From contig NZ_WQGO01000007.1 of NCBI RefSeq assembly GCF_013034685.1, forward strand, positions 1 to 64,000: a stretch of DNA of 64,000 nucleotides. Direction: 5' to 3'. The DNA is from Ruegeria lacuscaerulensis. GTDB lineage: Bacteria > Pseudomonadota > Alphaproteobacteria > Rhodobacterales > Rhodobacteraceae. The notes under the pieces are model-generated. The model was not told where the DNA came from. It saw only the letters and a program-made list of their open reading frames with translations, and did no database searches. A program made the position numbers and the translations under genes. Position 1 is the stretch's first letter. Every line of letters starts with the position of its first letter. Of this stretch, positions 51,154 to 60,749 are shown in pieces.

Positions 51154-53175
51154 TTAGCCCAGCAGGTCCTTGACCTTTGCAACGGTGGCCTCGGCAGTGA
51201 TGCCGAAATGCTTATACAGCTCACCCGCGGGGGCCGACGCACCAAAACCCGACATGCCGATGAACCCAGCCTTGGCTTCACGGCCACGCTCGCCCAGCAG
51301 CCAGCGATCCCAGCCACCGGCGCGGACGGCGGCCTCGATGCCGACGCGGACGGCACCAGCGGGCAGCACGCGCTTGCGATAGGCTTCGTCCTGCTCGGCG
51401 AACAGCTCCATACAGGGCATGGAGACGACGCGGGTGCCGATGCCTTCGGCCTCAAGCATCGCTTTGGCTTCCATCGCCAGTGACACTTCCGAGCCGGTGG
51501 CAATCAGGATGGCCTGACGTTTGCCGTCGGCCTCGGCCAGAACATAAGCGCCTTGTGCGGTCAGGTTCTTGGTTTTGTGATCCTTGCGCACGGTCGGCAC
51601 GCCCTGACGGGTCAGCGACAGGACCGAGGGGCTTTCCTTGAAGGTCAGCGCCAGTTCCCAGGCTTCTGCTGTTTCAACCGTGTCGGCGGGGCGGAACACA
51701 TAGGTGTTGGGCGTCGCACGGCTGATGGCCAGATGTTCGACCGGCTGGTGGGTCGGGCCGTCTTCGCCCAGACCGATAGAATCGTGGGTCATCACGAAGA
51801 CAGACGGGATTTTCATCAACGCGGCCAGGCGCATCGACGGACGCGCATAGTCTGTGAAGGCCATGAACGTGCCGCCATAAGGGCGGATGCCACCATGCAG
51901 CGCCATGCCGTTCATCGCAGCGGCCATCCCGTGTTCGCGGATACCGTAGTGGATATAACGGCCCTTGCGGTTTTCCGGCAGGAACACGCCCATATCCGCA
52001 GATTTGGTGTTGTTCGACCCTGTCAGGTCAGCCGAACCGCCAACGGTTTCGGTCATGATCGGGTTAACGACGTTCAGAACTTTTTCCGACGAGGCGCGGG
52101 TGGCCAGTTTCGGTTGGTCTTCCGAGGCTTGTTTCTTGAACGCGCGGATCGCGCCGGCCAGTTTCTTGGGCGCTTCAAACGCATAGGCGCGGTTGAACTC
52201 GGCCTGCTTACGCTCGGACAGCTCGGCAAAGCGGGCCTCCCATGCGGTGCGCTCGGCGGCACCACGGGCACCGATGGCTTCCCAAGCCGATTTCACGTCG
52301 GCAGGGATTTCAAACGCGCCATGCGGCCAGCCATAGCCTTCTTTGGCGGCTTTTAGTTGATCCTGATCGGTCAGCGCGCCATGGCCTTTTGATGTATCCT
52401 GAGCCGCGTGACCCAGAGCAATGTGGCTTTCGCACGCGATCATGGTCGGTTTGTTCGACTTTTTCGCTTGCACGATGGCTGTGTCGATGGCTTGCGGGTC
52501 ATGGCCGTCGATCTCGATCACATGCCAGCCCGAAGCCGCAAAACGGCGAACCTGATCGGTGCGGTCAGCGATATCAACAGTGCCGTCGATGGTGATGTTG
52601 TTATTGTCCCAGAAGACGATCAGCTTGCTCAGCTCATGACGTCCGGCGAGGGTGATCGCCTCTTGGCTGACGCCTTCCATCAGGCAGCCGTCGCCCGCGA
52701 TCACATAGGTGTAGTGATCAACAACCTTCTTGCCGTAATGCGCGCGCTGGATTTCCTCGGCCATGGCAAAGCCGACGGCATTCGAGATGCCCTGACCCAG
52801 CGGGCCGGTGGTGGTCTCAATCCCATCGACCAGAAAGTTTTCCGGATGGCCTGCGGTTTTTGCGCCCAACTGGCGGAAGTTCTTGATCTCGTCCAGCGTG
52901 ACGTCAGCGTGGCCGGTCAGATACAGCAGCGAATAGATCAGCATCGAGCCATGGCCGGCCGACAGGATGAACCGGTCGCGGTCGGGCCAGTTCGGGGCCG
53001 AGGCGTCAAATTTCAGGTGCTTTTCGAACAGCACGGTCGCAACATCGGCCATGCCCATCGGCATGCCAGAATGGCCGGAATTGGCGGCGGCGACGGCGTC
53101 CAGGGTCAGGGTGCGGATGGCCGCAGCTTTGTCCCAATGTTCGGGGTTTGCATTGCGCAGCGCAGTCAGGTCCAC
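51154..53175 (-). CDS. tkt: transketolase
   Basis: Thiamine-diphosphate enzyme of the pentose phosphate pathway. 673 residues: ThDP motif ([35 protein letters not shown]), middle pyrimidine-binding domain ([23 protein letters not shown]) and C-terminal domain. Starts on GTG (53175) with GGAA 8 bases upstream; no earlier start keeps the family N-terminus. Single-gene unit with its own terminator; joins gap and tpiA in triose metabolism. Confidence 0.96.
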   Translation of the reverse strand: MDLTALRNANPEHWDKAAAIRTLTLDAVAAANSGHSGMPMGMADVATVLFEKHLKFDASAPNWPDRDRFILSAGHGSMLIYSLLYLTGHADVTLDEIKNFRQLGAKTAGHPENFLVDGIETTTGPLGQGISNAVGFAMAEEIQRAHYGKKVVDHYTYVIAGDGCLMEGVSQEAITLAGRHELSKLIVFWDNNNITIDGTVDIADRTDQVRRFAASGWHVIEIDGHDPQAIDTAIVQAKKSNKPTMIACESHIALGHAAQDTSKGHGALTDQDQLKAAKEGYGWPHGAFEIPADVKSAWEAIGARGAAERTAWEARFAELSERKQAEFNRAYAFEAPKKLAGAIRAFKKQASEDQPKLATRASSEKVLNVVNPIMTETVGGSADLTGSNNTKSADMGVFLPENRKGRYIHYGIREHGMAAAMNGMALHGGIRPYGGTFMAFTDYARPSMRLAALMKIPSVFVMTHDSIGLGEDGPTHQPVEHLAISRATPNTYVFRPADTVETAEAWELALTFKESPSVLSLTRQGVPTVRKDHKTKNLTAQGAYVLAEADGKRQAILIATGSEVSLAMEAKAMLEAEGIGTRVVSMPCMELFAEQDEAYRKRVLPAGAVRVGIEAAVRAGGWDRWLLGERGREAKAGFIGMSGFGASAPAGELYKHFGITAEATVAKVKDLLG

Positions 53176-53409
53176 GGGCGTTATTCCTTTGGATTACGGG
53201 CAGATTGCGCGCTGAATACCACTCAGCCCTCAAAGTGCAAGCAGAACCGGGGGTTACGCGGTCGCAGTGGTTCAAGAATGCGGTCCAAGTGATTGAAAGC
53301 AAACAGTGGGTATTTTCCGCGCCATTCGGTTAGACTAGGCCAAGACGAAGACAATGTTGATTCGCACAAATCACATTTCAAGGAACCTTGGTAAACAGGT
53401 GGCACAGGT

Positions 53410-54207
53410 ATGAGCCAGATCGAAGAACTACAACGTCGCATTGTCGCCGCGATGGAACGGATTGGGGCCGGCGTCGATGCCTTGGGCACCAAACCAGCAG
53501 ATCCCTCCGGACAAGACGATGTACTGAAAGCTGCATTGGATGACGAAAAAGTTGCCAACGCGCAGCTTGAAGAGCGTTTGAAATCGCTGAAACAGCGCCA
53601 CGAGCAAGAGGTCGACGCGATGCGCGCCGACATGGAAAACTTGCGTGCAGCCCCGGTCGAAGACCCTGAGGCGCCTCAATTGCGTCAGCAATTAGCAGAG
53701 GCGACCGCGAAACTGGCTTCTGTCGAAGCGGCGCGGGCCGAGTTGGCCGAAGCCAAGGCGGCTTTGGAAAATCAGGATGAACTGGACGCGCTGAAATCCG
53801 AAAACGAAGAGCTGAAGGCCGCGATCAACGGGGCTCTGGCTCTGGAAGAAGAAAACGCGCGTCTGCGGTCCGAATTAGCTGATAGCGAGCGGGTTGCTGA
53901 ACTTTCGGCCGAGTTGGAGATGCTGCGCGCCGAACGCAGTAGCCACGGGGCCGCGATGTCGCGTCTGGATGATGACCTGCAACGGATGCGCAAGGCAAAT
54001 GAACAGCTGCGCGAAACGGTAGATGAGCTGCGGTCTGCTTCGCAAAACGGAATGCCGGATGCCGAATTGTTGAACCGCGCCACGGTGGCCGAGCTTGAGG
54101 CGACCCGCGCCGCACAAGCCACAGACGCAGCCGAAGCCCACGCAGTTCTGGCCCGGCTAGAGCCGTTGTTGTCGCGCGCGAAACTGGCGGAAGGCGAGGT
54201 GGAATAA
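53410..54207 (+). CDS. coiled-coil protein, likely ZauP-type ZapA partner
   Basis: 265 residues, nearly all heptad-like Ala/Glu/Leu/Arg sequence (about 1-20 and 40-260), so a long coiled coil with no other domain or signal peptide. Its stop overlaps the zapA start in TAATG, so the two are translationally coupled. In Caulobacter the gene next to zapA encodes ZauP, a coiled-coil ZapA partner that helps organise the Z-ring; the same arrangement here supports that role. Sequence identity to ZauP is not checked. Confidence 0.8.
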   Translation: MSQIEELQRRIVAAMERIGAGVDALGTKPADPSGQDDVLKAALDDEKVANAQLEERLKSLKQRHEQEVDAMRADMENLRAAPVEDPEAPQLRQQLAEATAKLASVEAARAELAEAKAALENQDELDALKSENEELKAAINGALALEEENARLRSELADSERVAELSAELEMLRAERSSHGAAMSRLDDDLQRMRKANEQLRETVDELRSASQNGMPDAELLNRATVAELEATRAAQATDAAEAHAVLARLEPLLSRAKLAEGEVE

Positions 54208-54599
54208 TGCCCGAAGTGACCATTCAAATCGGCGGTCGTGGCTTTGAAGTCTCGTGCCAGCAGGGGGAAGAGGTGTTCTTGCAGGCCGCTGCCAAGATGT
54301 TGGACGACGAGGCTCAAGTGCTGTCGGATCAGATTGGCCGGATGCCGGAATCGCGGATGTTGCTGATGGCTGGGCTGATGCTGGCCGATAAGGCCGCCGC
54401 TACGGATGATCGTATCAAGATGCTGGAAGGCAAGCTGGCTGAGGTCGAGGCCGAGGTGCAGACCCTGCGCAACGCCCCGCAGCCTGAACCAGAGCGTGTC
54501 GAAGTGGCGGTCGTGCCGCCCTCGGTCACGGATACGCTGGCGGAACTGGCCGCACGGGCCGAGGCATTGGCGTCGGTGGTGGAAGAGAAAGCGGGATGA
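54207..54599 (+). CDS. zapA: cell division protein ZapA
   Basis: 130 residues. N-terminal ZapA domain (MPEVTIQIGGRGFEVSCQQGEE, then AAKMLDDEAQVLSDQ) and a coiled-coil helix (about 65-95), with a Pro/Val/Glu-rich tail. ZapA binds and bundles FtsZ. Coupled to the coiled-coil gene upstream and overlapping the next gene by 4 bases (ATGA). Confidence 0.92.
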   Translation: MPEVTIQIGGRGFEVSCQQGEEVFLQAAAKMLDDEAQVLSDQIGRMPESRMLLMAGLMLADKAAATDDRIKMLEGKLAEVEAEVQTLRNAPQPEPERVEVAVVPPSVTDTLAELAARAEALASVVEEKAG

Positions 54600-54946
54600 A
54601 ATTTTTCCCTGCTACTGCGCTAGCTTCCATGCTGGGCATGTGGGGCAGCGTCGCGTCGGCCCAGATAGACGTCCTGCCTGTGACCTTCACATGCGAGAAC
54701 GGCACGCCGCTGGAGGTGATCTTTTTCAACGCCACGGACGGGGCTAGTGCTGCGGCAATGTTGGTGGATAACCGGTTGATTGCATTGGAACAGACCATCA
54801 GCGGGTCGGGTATCCAATACCGCTCAAGCGGACCGGGCGGCAGCTATGTCCTGCGCTCGAAAGGCTGGGACGCAACTGTCAGCTATCTGGCGGCAGGGGA
54901 TGCCGCCAGCGAGCAGGTTGTTCTAAGCGATTGTAGTAGCCGCTAA
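54596..54946 (+). CDS. MliC-like lysozyme-inhibitor-family secreted protein
   Basis: 116 residues. Signal peptide (about 1-22, ASMLGMWGSVASA), then a C-type lysozyme inhibitor-like (MliC/PliC) domain: FTCENGTPLEVIFFN, ALEQTISGSGIQYRS and VLRSKGWDATVSY, with two cysteines (about 33 and 113) that would form the disulfide. No lipobox, so probably free in the periplasm. Overlaps zapA by 4 bases, an odd partner for a division gene; same transcript likely. Confidence 0.78.
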   Translation: MKFFPATALASMLGMWGSVASAQIDVLPVTFTCENGTPLEVIFFNATDGASAAAMLVDNRLIALEQTISGSGIQYRSSGPGGSYVLRSKGWDATVSYLAAGDAASEQVVLSDCSSR

Positions 54947-55309
54947 TCAGGCGTTAGCTTCGCGGATCTTGTCGGCGGCATCTTTGTTGTAGCCGACGCC
55001 ATTGTCGTCAAACAGCGTGTCCAGTTCGCCGGACAGGGTCATCTCGGTGATGATGTCGCAACCGCCGACGAATTCACCTTTGACGTAAAGCTGCGGCACG
55101 GTCGGCCAGTCGGAATAATCCTTGATGCCCTGACGGACCTCTTCATCAGCTAGAACGTTCACGTCGGCATAGTCGACGCCCATATAGTTCAGCACACCAG
55201 CCACGCGGGACGAGAATCCGCATTGCGGCATTTCCTTGGTGCCTTTCATATACAGCACCACATCGTTGGCTTTGACGGTTTCGTCAATCTGGGTTTTCAC
55301 GTCAGTCAT
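54947..55309 (-). CDS. grxD: monothiol glutaredoxin (Grx4/GrxD type)
   Basis: 120 residues with the CGFS active site ([10 protein letters not shown]) and the glutathione-binding [19 protein letters not shown]. Monothiol glutaredoxins carry 2Fe-2S clusters, often with BolA, whose gene is two positions upstream. Start overlaps the preceding small gene's stop by 4 bases (ATGA). Confidence 0.95.
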   Translation of the reverse strand: MTDVKTQIDETVKANDVVLYMKGTKEMPQCGFSSRVAGVLNYMGVDYADVNVLADEEVRQGIKDYSDWPTVPQLYVKGEFVGGCDIITEMTLSGELDTLFDDNGVGYNKDAADKIREANA

Positions 55310-55560
55310 TTCGCGTTTCCTTTGCTCTTCGGCATCATCGCTTTGGCATAGTCTTGAGGATCTTTCGGGACACGATATTGGGTGGAATGTCCACCTCCGG
55401 ACCCGCCGGAATCATAGATGGTGAAAATCGTGCGGTATCCTAATCCGGGAAGAGTTCCTCTTTTTGATTGAGCGTCATTTTTGGATCTGCTTCGCGCCAA
55501 CAGAGTCGTCAAGATTATGACGGCTGCAATGCCAACTATAACGCCAAATCCAAGATCCAT
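55306..55560 (-). CDS. small single-pass membrane protein between bolA and grxD
   Basis: 84 residues: one N-terminal membrane helix (about 4-22, [16 protein letters not shown]) and a basic, Gly/Ser-rich cytoplasmic tail ([24 protein letters not shown]). No known domain. Begins one base after the bolA stop and overlaps grxD by 4, so it is part of a bolA-grxD transcript; a membrane tether for the pair is a possible but unproven role. ATG 55560; no strong ribosome site, consistent with coupling. Confidence 0.72.
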   Translation of the reverse strand: MDLGFGVIVGIAAVIILTTLLARSRSKNDAQSKRGTLPGLGYRTIFTIYDSGGSGGGHSTQYRVPKDPQDYAKAMMPKSKGNAK

Positions 55561-55561
55561 T

Positions 55562-55798
55562 TTACTCCGGCACTTTCGTCGTCAACGCCAGCGCGTGCAA
55601 CTCTCCATCTGGGCCGTCCATCTTGCCTTTCAAGGCCGCATAGACCGCGCGCTGTTGTTGAACCCGGTTTTTGCCGCGAAAGCTCTCGTCCACGACCATG
55701 GCGGACATATGCACGCCATCACTGCCGCCGACTTGAATTTCCGCATCGGGAAAGGCTTCGCGCAGCAGGTGTTCGATTTCGTGGGCGCTCATCGGCAT
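55562..55798 (-). CDS. bolA: BolA family protein
   Basis: 78 residues from the ATG at 55798 (GGAG 8 bases upstream). Contains the BolA fold: MSAHEIEHLLREAFPDAEIQV, the DGVHMSAMVVDESFRGKNRVQQQRAVYAAL helix-strand unit with the conserved His. BolA proteins pair with monothiol glutaredoxins in Fe-S/iron regulation; grxD follows in the same unit. Confidence 0.92.
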   Translation of the reverse strand: MPMSAHEIEHLLREAFPDAEIQVGGSDGVHMSAMVVDESFRGKNRVQQQRAVYAALKGKMDGPDGELHALALTTKVPE

Positions 55799-55871
55799 GT
55801 AGGTTACTCCTGAAGGTCTTTCCCAAGATGTAGAGCGCCAAAGCGGGGCGCGCAAGTGGTCCTGAGATGAC

Positions 55872-55901
55872 AAAACCCGCGCCGGTTCAAGCGCGGGTTT
55901 C
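55872..55901 (-). terminator. purL terminator
   Basis: AAACCCGCGC (55873-55882) pairs with GCGCGGGTTT (55891-55900). On the - strand four T residues (complement of the A run at 55872-55875) follow the stem. Confidence 0.8.
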
Positions 55902-55923
55902 GGTATCGTTTACTTAGGCTATA

Positions 55924-58083
55924 TTAGGCGACAGCTTCGGCAAAGCTGCTGCGGAAGGTGGCGGTCAGTTCATCCAGCGCAGCCTCAGAGCCTCCGATCT
56001 TCACCGTCTCACCGGTAAAGCGGCCGACCGACTCCAGCGGCACTCCGGCCTGACCGGCGGCGATCATCAGAGCCTCGGCCTGATCAAAGTTGCAGGCGAT
56101 CAGATAGCGCGCCTGATCCTCACCGAACAGGAACTCGGTTGGGGCGTCGTCCAGATGCACACCGACGCCAGCCGCCTCGGCCAGTTCGAACGCCGCCAGC
56201 GCAAGGCCGCCGTCGCCCAGATCGGTACAGGCTTTGATCATCTCGCGGTTGGCGCGGATGAATTCGCCGTTGCGCTTTTCGGCCTCCAGATCGACATGGG
56301 GCGCGTCGCCATCTTCGCGGTTGAACACCTCGGCTAGCAGGGCGGATTGCCCCAGATGGCCGTTGGTTTCGCCGATGACAAGAGCGACATGGCCTTCGCG
56401 GACCTCGTCGCCGATGATGTCGTCGGTATGGGCCAGTAGACCAACCGCGCCGATGGTCGGGGTGGGCAGGATCGCCTGACCGTCGGTCTCGTTGTACAGC
56501 GAGACGTTGCCCGATACGATCGGCATATCCAGAGCGGCGACAGCCTCGCCAATACCTTTGATCGCGCCGACAAACTGTCCCATGATCTCGGGCTTTTCGG
56601 GGTTGCCGAAATTCAGGTTATCGGTGGTTGCCAGCGGGGTTGCCCCCACGGCGGTCAGGTTGCGATAGGCTTCGGCCACCGCCTGCTTGCCGCCCTCAAT
56701 CGGGTTGGCGCGCACGTAACGCGGGGTCACGTCGCTGGTGAATGCCAGAGCCTTTTCGGTGCCATGCACGCGGACCATACCCGCGCCCAGACCCGGCGTG
56801 CGGGCGGTGTCGGCCATGACCATCGTGTCATATTGCTCGTACACCCATTGCTTGCCTGCGTAATTGGGCGAAGAGAGCAGGGCACGCAGACCATCGATTG
56901 GATCAATCTGAGGGACCTCGGCCAATTCCTCGGCTGCGGGTGTTTCGACCCAAGGGCGGTCGTACTCGGGCGCGGTCGAAGACAGTTTCGACAGAACCAG
57001 ATCAGCTTTGACCTCGCCATTGTGAACGATCAGGAAACGGTCTTCAGCGATTGTTTCGCCAACAATGGCAAAGTCCAGATCCCATTTCTCGAACACGGCG
57101 CGGGCCTCAGCCTCAAGCTCGGGCTTGAGGACCATCAGCATCCGTTCCTGAGATTCCGACAGCATCATCTCATAGGCGGTCATGTTTTCTTCGCGCTGGG
57201 GGACGTTCTCGAGATCTAGACGTACGCCAAGGCCACCCTTGTCGCCCATTTCAACTGCGGAACAGGTCAGGCCAGCTGCACCCATATCCTGGATCGAGAT
57301 CACGGCGCCGGTCTGCATCAGTTCCAGCGTTGCCTCCATCAGGCGCTTTTCAGTGAAGGGGTCGCCAACCTGAACGGTGGGGCGCTTTTCTTCGATGGTG
57401 TCATCGAACTCGGCCGAGGCCATGGTCGCACCGCCAACGCCATCACGGCCGGTTTTGGCGCCAAGATAGACGACAGGCATGCCGACGCCCGAGGCGGCCG
57501 AGTAGAATATCTTGTCGCTATCCGCCAGACCAGCGGCAAAGGCGTTCACAAGGCAGTTGCCGTTATAGGCCGGGTGGAACCGCACCTCGCCACCCACGCA
57601 GGGCACACCGAAGCAGTTGCCGTACCCGCCGATGCCTTCGACCACACCATTCACAAGCTGGCGGGTTTTGTGGTGGCCGGGTTCGCCAAAGGACAGCGCA
57701 TTCATCGACGCAATGGGACGCGCCCCCATGGTAAAGACGTCGCGCAGGATGCCGCCCACGCCGGTCGCAGCGCCTTGGTAGGGTTCGATATACGAGGGAT
57801 GGTTGTGGCTTTCCATTTTGAACACCACGGCCTGACCGTCGCCAATATCGACCACGCCCGCGTTCTCACCGGGTCCGCAAATCACTTGCGGGCCAGAGGT
57901 GGGCAGGGTGCGCAGCCATTTCTTGGAGGACTTGTAGGAACAATGCTCGTTCCACATGGCCGAGAAAATACCCAGCTCGGTAAAGGTCGGCTCGCGCCCG
58001 ATGATTTCGAGGATCATGTCATATTCGTCGGGCTTAAGCCCGTGTGCGGCAATCAGATCCGGGGTGATGGCGGGCTCTTGCAT
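55924..58083 (-). CDS. purL: phosphoribosylformylglycinamidine synthase subunit PurL
   Basis: Purine biosynthesis, ATP-dependent amidation of FGAR, using ammonia from PurQ. 719 residues, the short PurL type that needs separate PurS and PurQ. ATG at 58083 ([10 protein letters not shown]) with AGGA 6 bases upstream. Family motifs: [45 protein letters not shown] and [13 protein letters not shown]. Stands alone here; terminators on both sides. Confidence 0.96.
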   Translation of the reverse strand: MQEPAITPDLIAAHGLKPDEYDMILEIIGREPTFTELGIFSAMWNEHCSYKSSKKWLRTLPTSGPQVICGPGENAGVVDIGDGQAVVFKMESHNHPSYIEPYQGAATGVGGILRDVFTMGARPIASMNALSFGEPGHHKTRQLVNGVVEGIGGYGNCFGVPCVGGEVRFHPAYNGNCLVNAFAAGLADSDKIFYSAASGVGMPVVYLGAKTGRDGVGGATMASAEFDDTIEEKRPTVQVGDPFTEKRLMEATLELMQTGAVISIQDMGAAGLTCSAVEMGDKGGLGVRLDLENVPQREENMTAYEMMLSESQERMLMVLKPELEAEARAVFEKWDLDFAIVGETIAEDRFLIVHNGEVKADLVLSKLSSTAPEYDRPWVETPAAEELAEVPQIDPIDGLRALLSSPNYAGKQWVYEQYDTMVMADTARTPGLGAGMVRVHGTEKALAFTSDVTPRYVRANPIEGGKQAVAEAYRNLTAVGATPLATTDNLNFGNPEKPEIMGQFVGAIKGIGEAVAALDMPIVSGNVSLYNETDGQAILPTPTIGAVGLLAHTDDIIGDEVREGHVALVIGETNGHLGQSALLAEVFNREDGDAPHVDLEAEKRNGEFIRANREMIKACTDLGDGGLALAAFELAEAAGVGVHLDDAPTEFLFGEDQARYLIACNFDQAEALMIAAGQAGVPLESVGRFTGETVKIGGSEAALDELTATFRSSFAEAVA

Positions 58084-58183
58084 CTTATGTCCTGTGTCCA
58101 AAGGGGCCGAGATTGCGCGCCTTTTAGGGCAAGGGCGCGCCCGTGGGAAGGGTCAAGTCACCGCAGGGTGGTCTGGATGAAGA

Positions 58184-58213
58184 AAAACGGGCCCTGCAAA
58201 GGTGCAGGGCCCG
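58184..58213 (-). terminator. Terminator of the MscS-type gene
   Basis: CGGGCCCTGCA (58188-58198), loop AAGG, TGCAGGGCCCG (58203-58213): perfect 11-bp stem; TTTTTC follows on the - strand. Confidence 0.92.
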
Positions 58214-58237
58214 CGTATTGGTTCAAAAAGCGTGGGC

Positions 58238-60481
58238 TCAGGCCGGGGCTTCTCCCTTGTTGACTGCATCGGCGGCGGCGGCACCGACGGCTGCTTTTTG
58301 CTCTTCCGAGAGGTTCTCGTTCTCTTCCAATCCCGGAATGGCAACCCGAACTTCCCGGCGCGCAAAATCGATGCCGTTGGCATTGAATTCCGCCTTCACG
58401 CGATTGAAAATCTCTTTGCGGAGCGTGAACTGTTTGCCCGGTTTGGCCATGAACTTGCCCCGGATAATCATGCCGACATCGTCGAAGTCGAATACACCTT
58501 GAGATTTGAACGGTTGCAGGAAGCCATCCTTGTGGGTCTCGTCCTGCATCATCTCGGCCCCGATCTTCTTGAAGATTTTCTTGACCTTGTTGGGATCAGT
58601 ATCAAACGGCACGGTAAATTTCAGCTTCATGATGACCCAGTCGCGGCTGAAATTGGTCAGCTTTTGTATCTCACCATAAGGGATCGTGTGAACGGGTCCG
58701 CGGTGGTGGCGCAACTGCATGGAGCGGATCGAGATCTTTTCGACAGTACCCATGGTGCCGCCCACATCGACATATTCACCCACGCGGAAGGCATCGTCGA
58801 TCAGGAAGAAGATGCCGCCGACGATGTCAGCCACCAGTTTCTGTGCGCCAAAGCCGATGGCCAGACCCAGAACACCGGCACCAGCCAGCAAGGGCGTGAT
58901 GTTGATGCCCAGCGCCCCAAGGGCAAGCAGGCCGAAGATTACCGCGATGGTGATCTGCGCTGTGATGCGCAGCAGCGGCAGGACAGTCGCAAGACGCGAA
59001 CCACCCGCGCCGCCGCCTTCGCCACCGGCTTCTTCGTCCAGCGCCTCGGCTGCGGTCTGTTCCTTAGCCAAGCGACGGTTGATCCAAAGAGAAACGACCT
59101 CGTTCAAGATATAGCCAATGGCGATGATCAGCAGGAACTCGATCACGGCGCCGCCCACTTCGGCACTGACGCCGGCCGAGGCCACATCGCGCAGGTCCAG
59201 ATGCCAGGCGTTCGCGATCATGAAGACGACGAAAAGGCCCGCAATAACGCGACCGATGCGAATATAGCTGCGCTTGGCCGAGCGATGCGCCCGTTCGGCT
59301 AGCGGTCCTTCACCCGACATCGGCGGTTGAAGATGCCGTACCAAGCCCCGAATCAATGTATCAAGTGCGGGCGCGATCAGCAGCCAGAACATAGTGGTGA
59401 AATGCGCCCCGTTGACCAGAACACGCATGACAGCGGGGTCACGCTGCGCCACAAGGAATTCGACCAGCAACCAGATCGCTACCGAGACCCCAATTGCGAA
59501 ATAGGGGTAATAGTGCGAAACTTCTTCGTCGAATTTGGTGTGATCGGGGTCTGTACCCAACATCATCTGGGATAGGCCCTCGCGCGCAGTCCAAGCGATC
59601 AGGCCGATATAGATGTGGATCGCGGCGTTCAGCCAGAATCCGATGCGCGTATCGTCTGATGTTATGTCATTCAAGCCATTGAAGCGCAGGATGAACAGGG
59701 TAAAGCCGATCAAGATGAGCAGGCCAATCAGATTGCGATGTAGGTATTTTGCCCAGTGATCATCAATGTTGACGAGCCGGAACTGCGGTTTTTGCGGAGC
59801 CAGAACAAAGCGCGAGACAGCGGCCCCAAGACGGGGCACCCAGATCAGGTAGAACACAAAGGGTCCGGCATAGATGATCTGCTCGGGCGTCAACACGCCG
59901 CGACCGAATGCACGGACGACCACATAAAATACGATTAGCCCCGCGATTTCCCTACAAAACCGTCGAAACAGGTATCGGGCAGCGCCCCATAGATCGGCCT
60001 CGTCCGCGACCTCTGTCGCTTCGTGCCAATGACGGGTCAGGAAAATAAACAGTTTTTCGGCGACATACCCAACCAGAAGGACGGACAGGACGAGCCCTAA
60101 AAGAGTGAAAACCCCGGTCGTGCCGAACGTATCAGCGAAATTGCCGAACGCTGTGATCTGCGCCGTTACAATCCTGGGAAGTGTTGTAAGAACATGAGTC
60201 CAGGACGAAACCATCTCGGCCCAGATTTCGTTGATTTCGGTCAGTGGGTCTTCGACATTGGCTTTTTCAGCGGCTTTTTGTTCGGCCACGGCATCCAGCC
60301 GCTCCAGAAGAATCGCGCGCACCTGATCGTCAGACATACGCGCAACAAGATCGTCGACCTGTTCAGGTGTCAGATCCTCGGGAATTGTGACCGATGACGC
60401 GCTGGTATCCTGCGCAAAAACGGGAACCGCCAGAGAAAGCGCGGCGACCATCGCCAGCGCCAGGCGAAGTGGGTGAAGCAT
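58238..60481 (-). CDS. large MscS-family mechanosensitive channel
   Basis: 747 residues. Signal peptide (about 1-24, ending VFAQ), periplasmic helical region (25-120), then about 10-11 membrane helices. The last is the pore helix (LLAGAGVLGLAIGFGAQKLVADIVGGIFFLIDDAFRVGEYVDV), followed by the MscS beta and alpha-beta domains (about 580-720). A 25-residue Gly/Glu-rich linker (EEAGGEGGGAGGSR) precedes the core. Large YbdG/MscM-like relatives protect against osmotic downshift. ATG 60481 with GAGGG 8 bases upstream. Confidence 0.92.
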   Translation of the reverse strand: MLHPLRLALAMVAALSLAVPVFAQDTSASSVTIPEDLTPEQVDDLVARMSDDQVRAILLERLDAVAEQKAAEKANVEDPLTEINEIWAEMVSSWTHVLTTLPRIVTAQITAFGNFADTFGTTGVFTLLGLVLSVLLVGYVAEKLFIFLTRHWHEATEVADEADLWGAARYLFRRFCREIAGLIVFYVVVRAFGRGVLTPEQIIYAGPFVFYLIWVPRLGAAVSRFVLAPQKPQFRLVNIDDHWAKYLHRNLIGLLILIGFTLFILRFNGLNDITSDDTRIGFWLNAAIHIYIGLIAWTAREGLSQMMLGTDPDHTKFDEEVSHYYPYFAIGVSVAIWLLVEFLVAQRDPAVMRVLVNGAHFTTMFWLLIAPALDTLIRGLVRHLQPPMSGEGPLAERAHRSAKRSYIRIGRVIAGLFVVFMIANAWHLDLRDVASAGVSAEVGGAVIEFLLIIAIGYILNEVVSLWINRRLAKEQTAAEALDEEAGGEGGGAGGSRLATVLPLLRITAQITIAVIFGLLALGALGINITPLLAGAGVLGLAIGFGAQKLVADIVGGIFFLIDDAFRVGEYVDVGGTMGTVEKISIRSMQLRHHRGPVHTIPYGEIQKLTNFSRDWVIMKLKFTVPFDTDPNKVKKIFKKIGAEMMQDETHKDGFLQPFKSQGVFDFDDVGMIIRGKFMAKPGKQFTLRKEIFNRVKAEFNANGIDFARREVRVAIPGLEENENLSEEQKAAVGAAAADAVNKGEAPA

Positions 60482-60581
60482 GAATGAGCCCTCGAACACG
60501 AATTATTTAGCTTTTTCGGGATCATATGCGGTTGGAGGAATTTTTCCCAGTAGTTTTGCGGGGGCGACAAGGGTGGAAGCC

Positions 60582-60610
60582 AAAAAAAAGGCCGAGCACT
60601 AAGCTCGGCC
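60582..60610 (-). terminator. Terminator between lysR and the MscS-type gene
   Basis: GGCCGAGC (60590-60597), loop ACTAA, GCTCGGCC (60603-60610); the - strand tail is T8. It ends a transcript coming from 60612-60750 or beyond. Confidence 0.88.
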
Positions 60611-60749
60611 ATAGTCCAACAGGGAGGTATGAAGATGATGAGCGTTGCAGCATCATCGCCTTCATGTGCTCATTTAGGGATCACTTTATGAACGATCAAG
60701 ATGTTTCAGACTGATCAAAGGTCATGTCCGCTATGACCTTGGTGCATAG
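60611..60749 (-). other. Hairpin-rich region, possible sRNA or lysR 3' UTR
   Basis: Contains inverted repeats GATGATG/CATCATC (60634-60640, 60651-60657) and AAGGTCAT/ATGACCTT (60718-60725, 60733-60740), the latter 10 bases past the LysR stop. With the T8 terminator at 60582 this makes a roughly 160-base structured - strand segment. On the + strand a GGGAGG precedes an 18-codon frame starting at 60635. No firm gene call. Confidence 0.45.
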
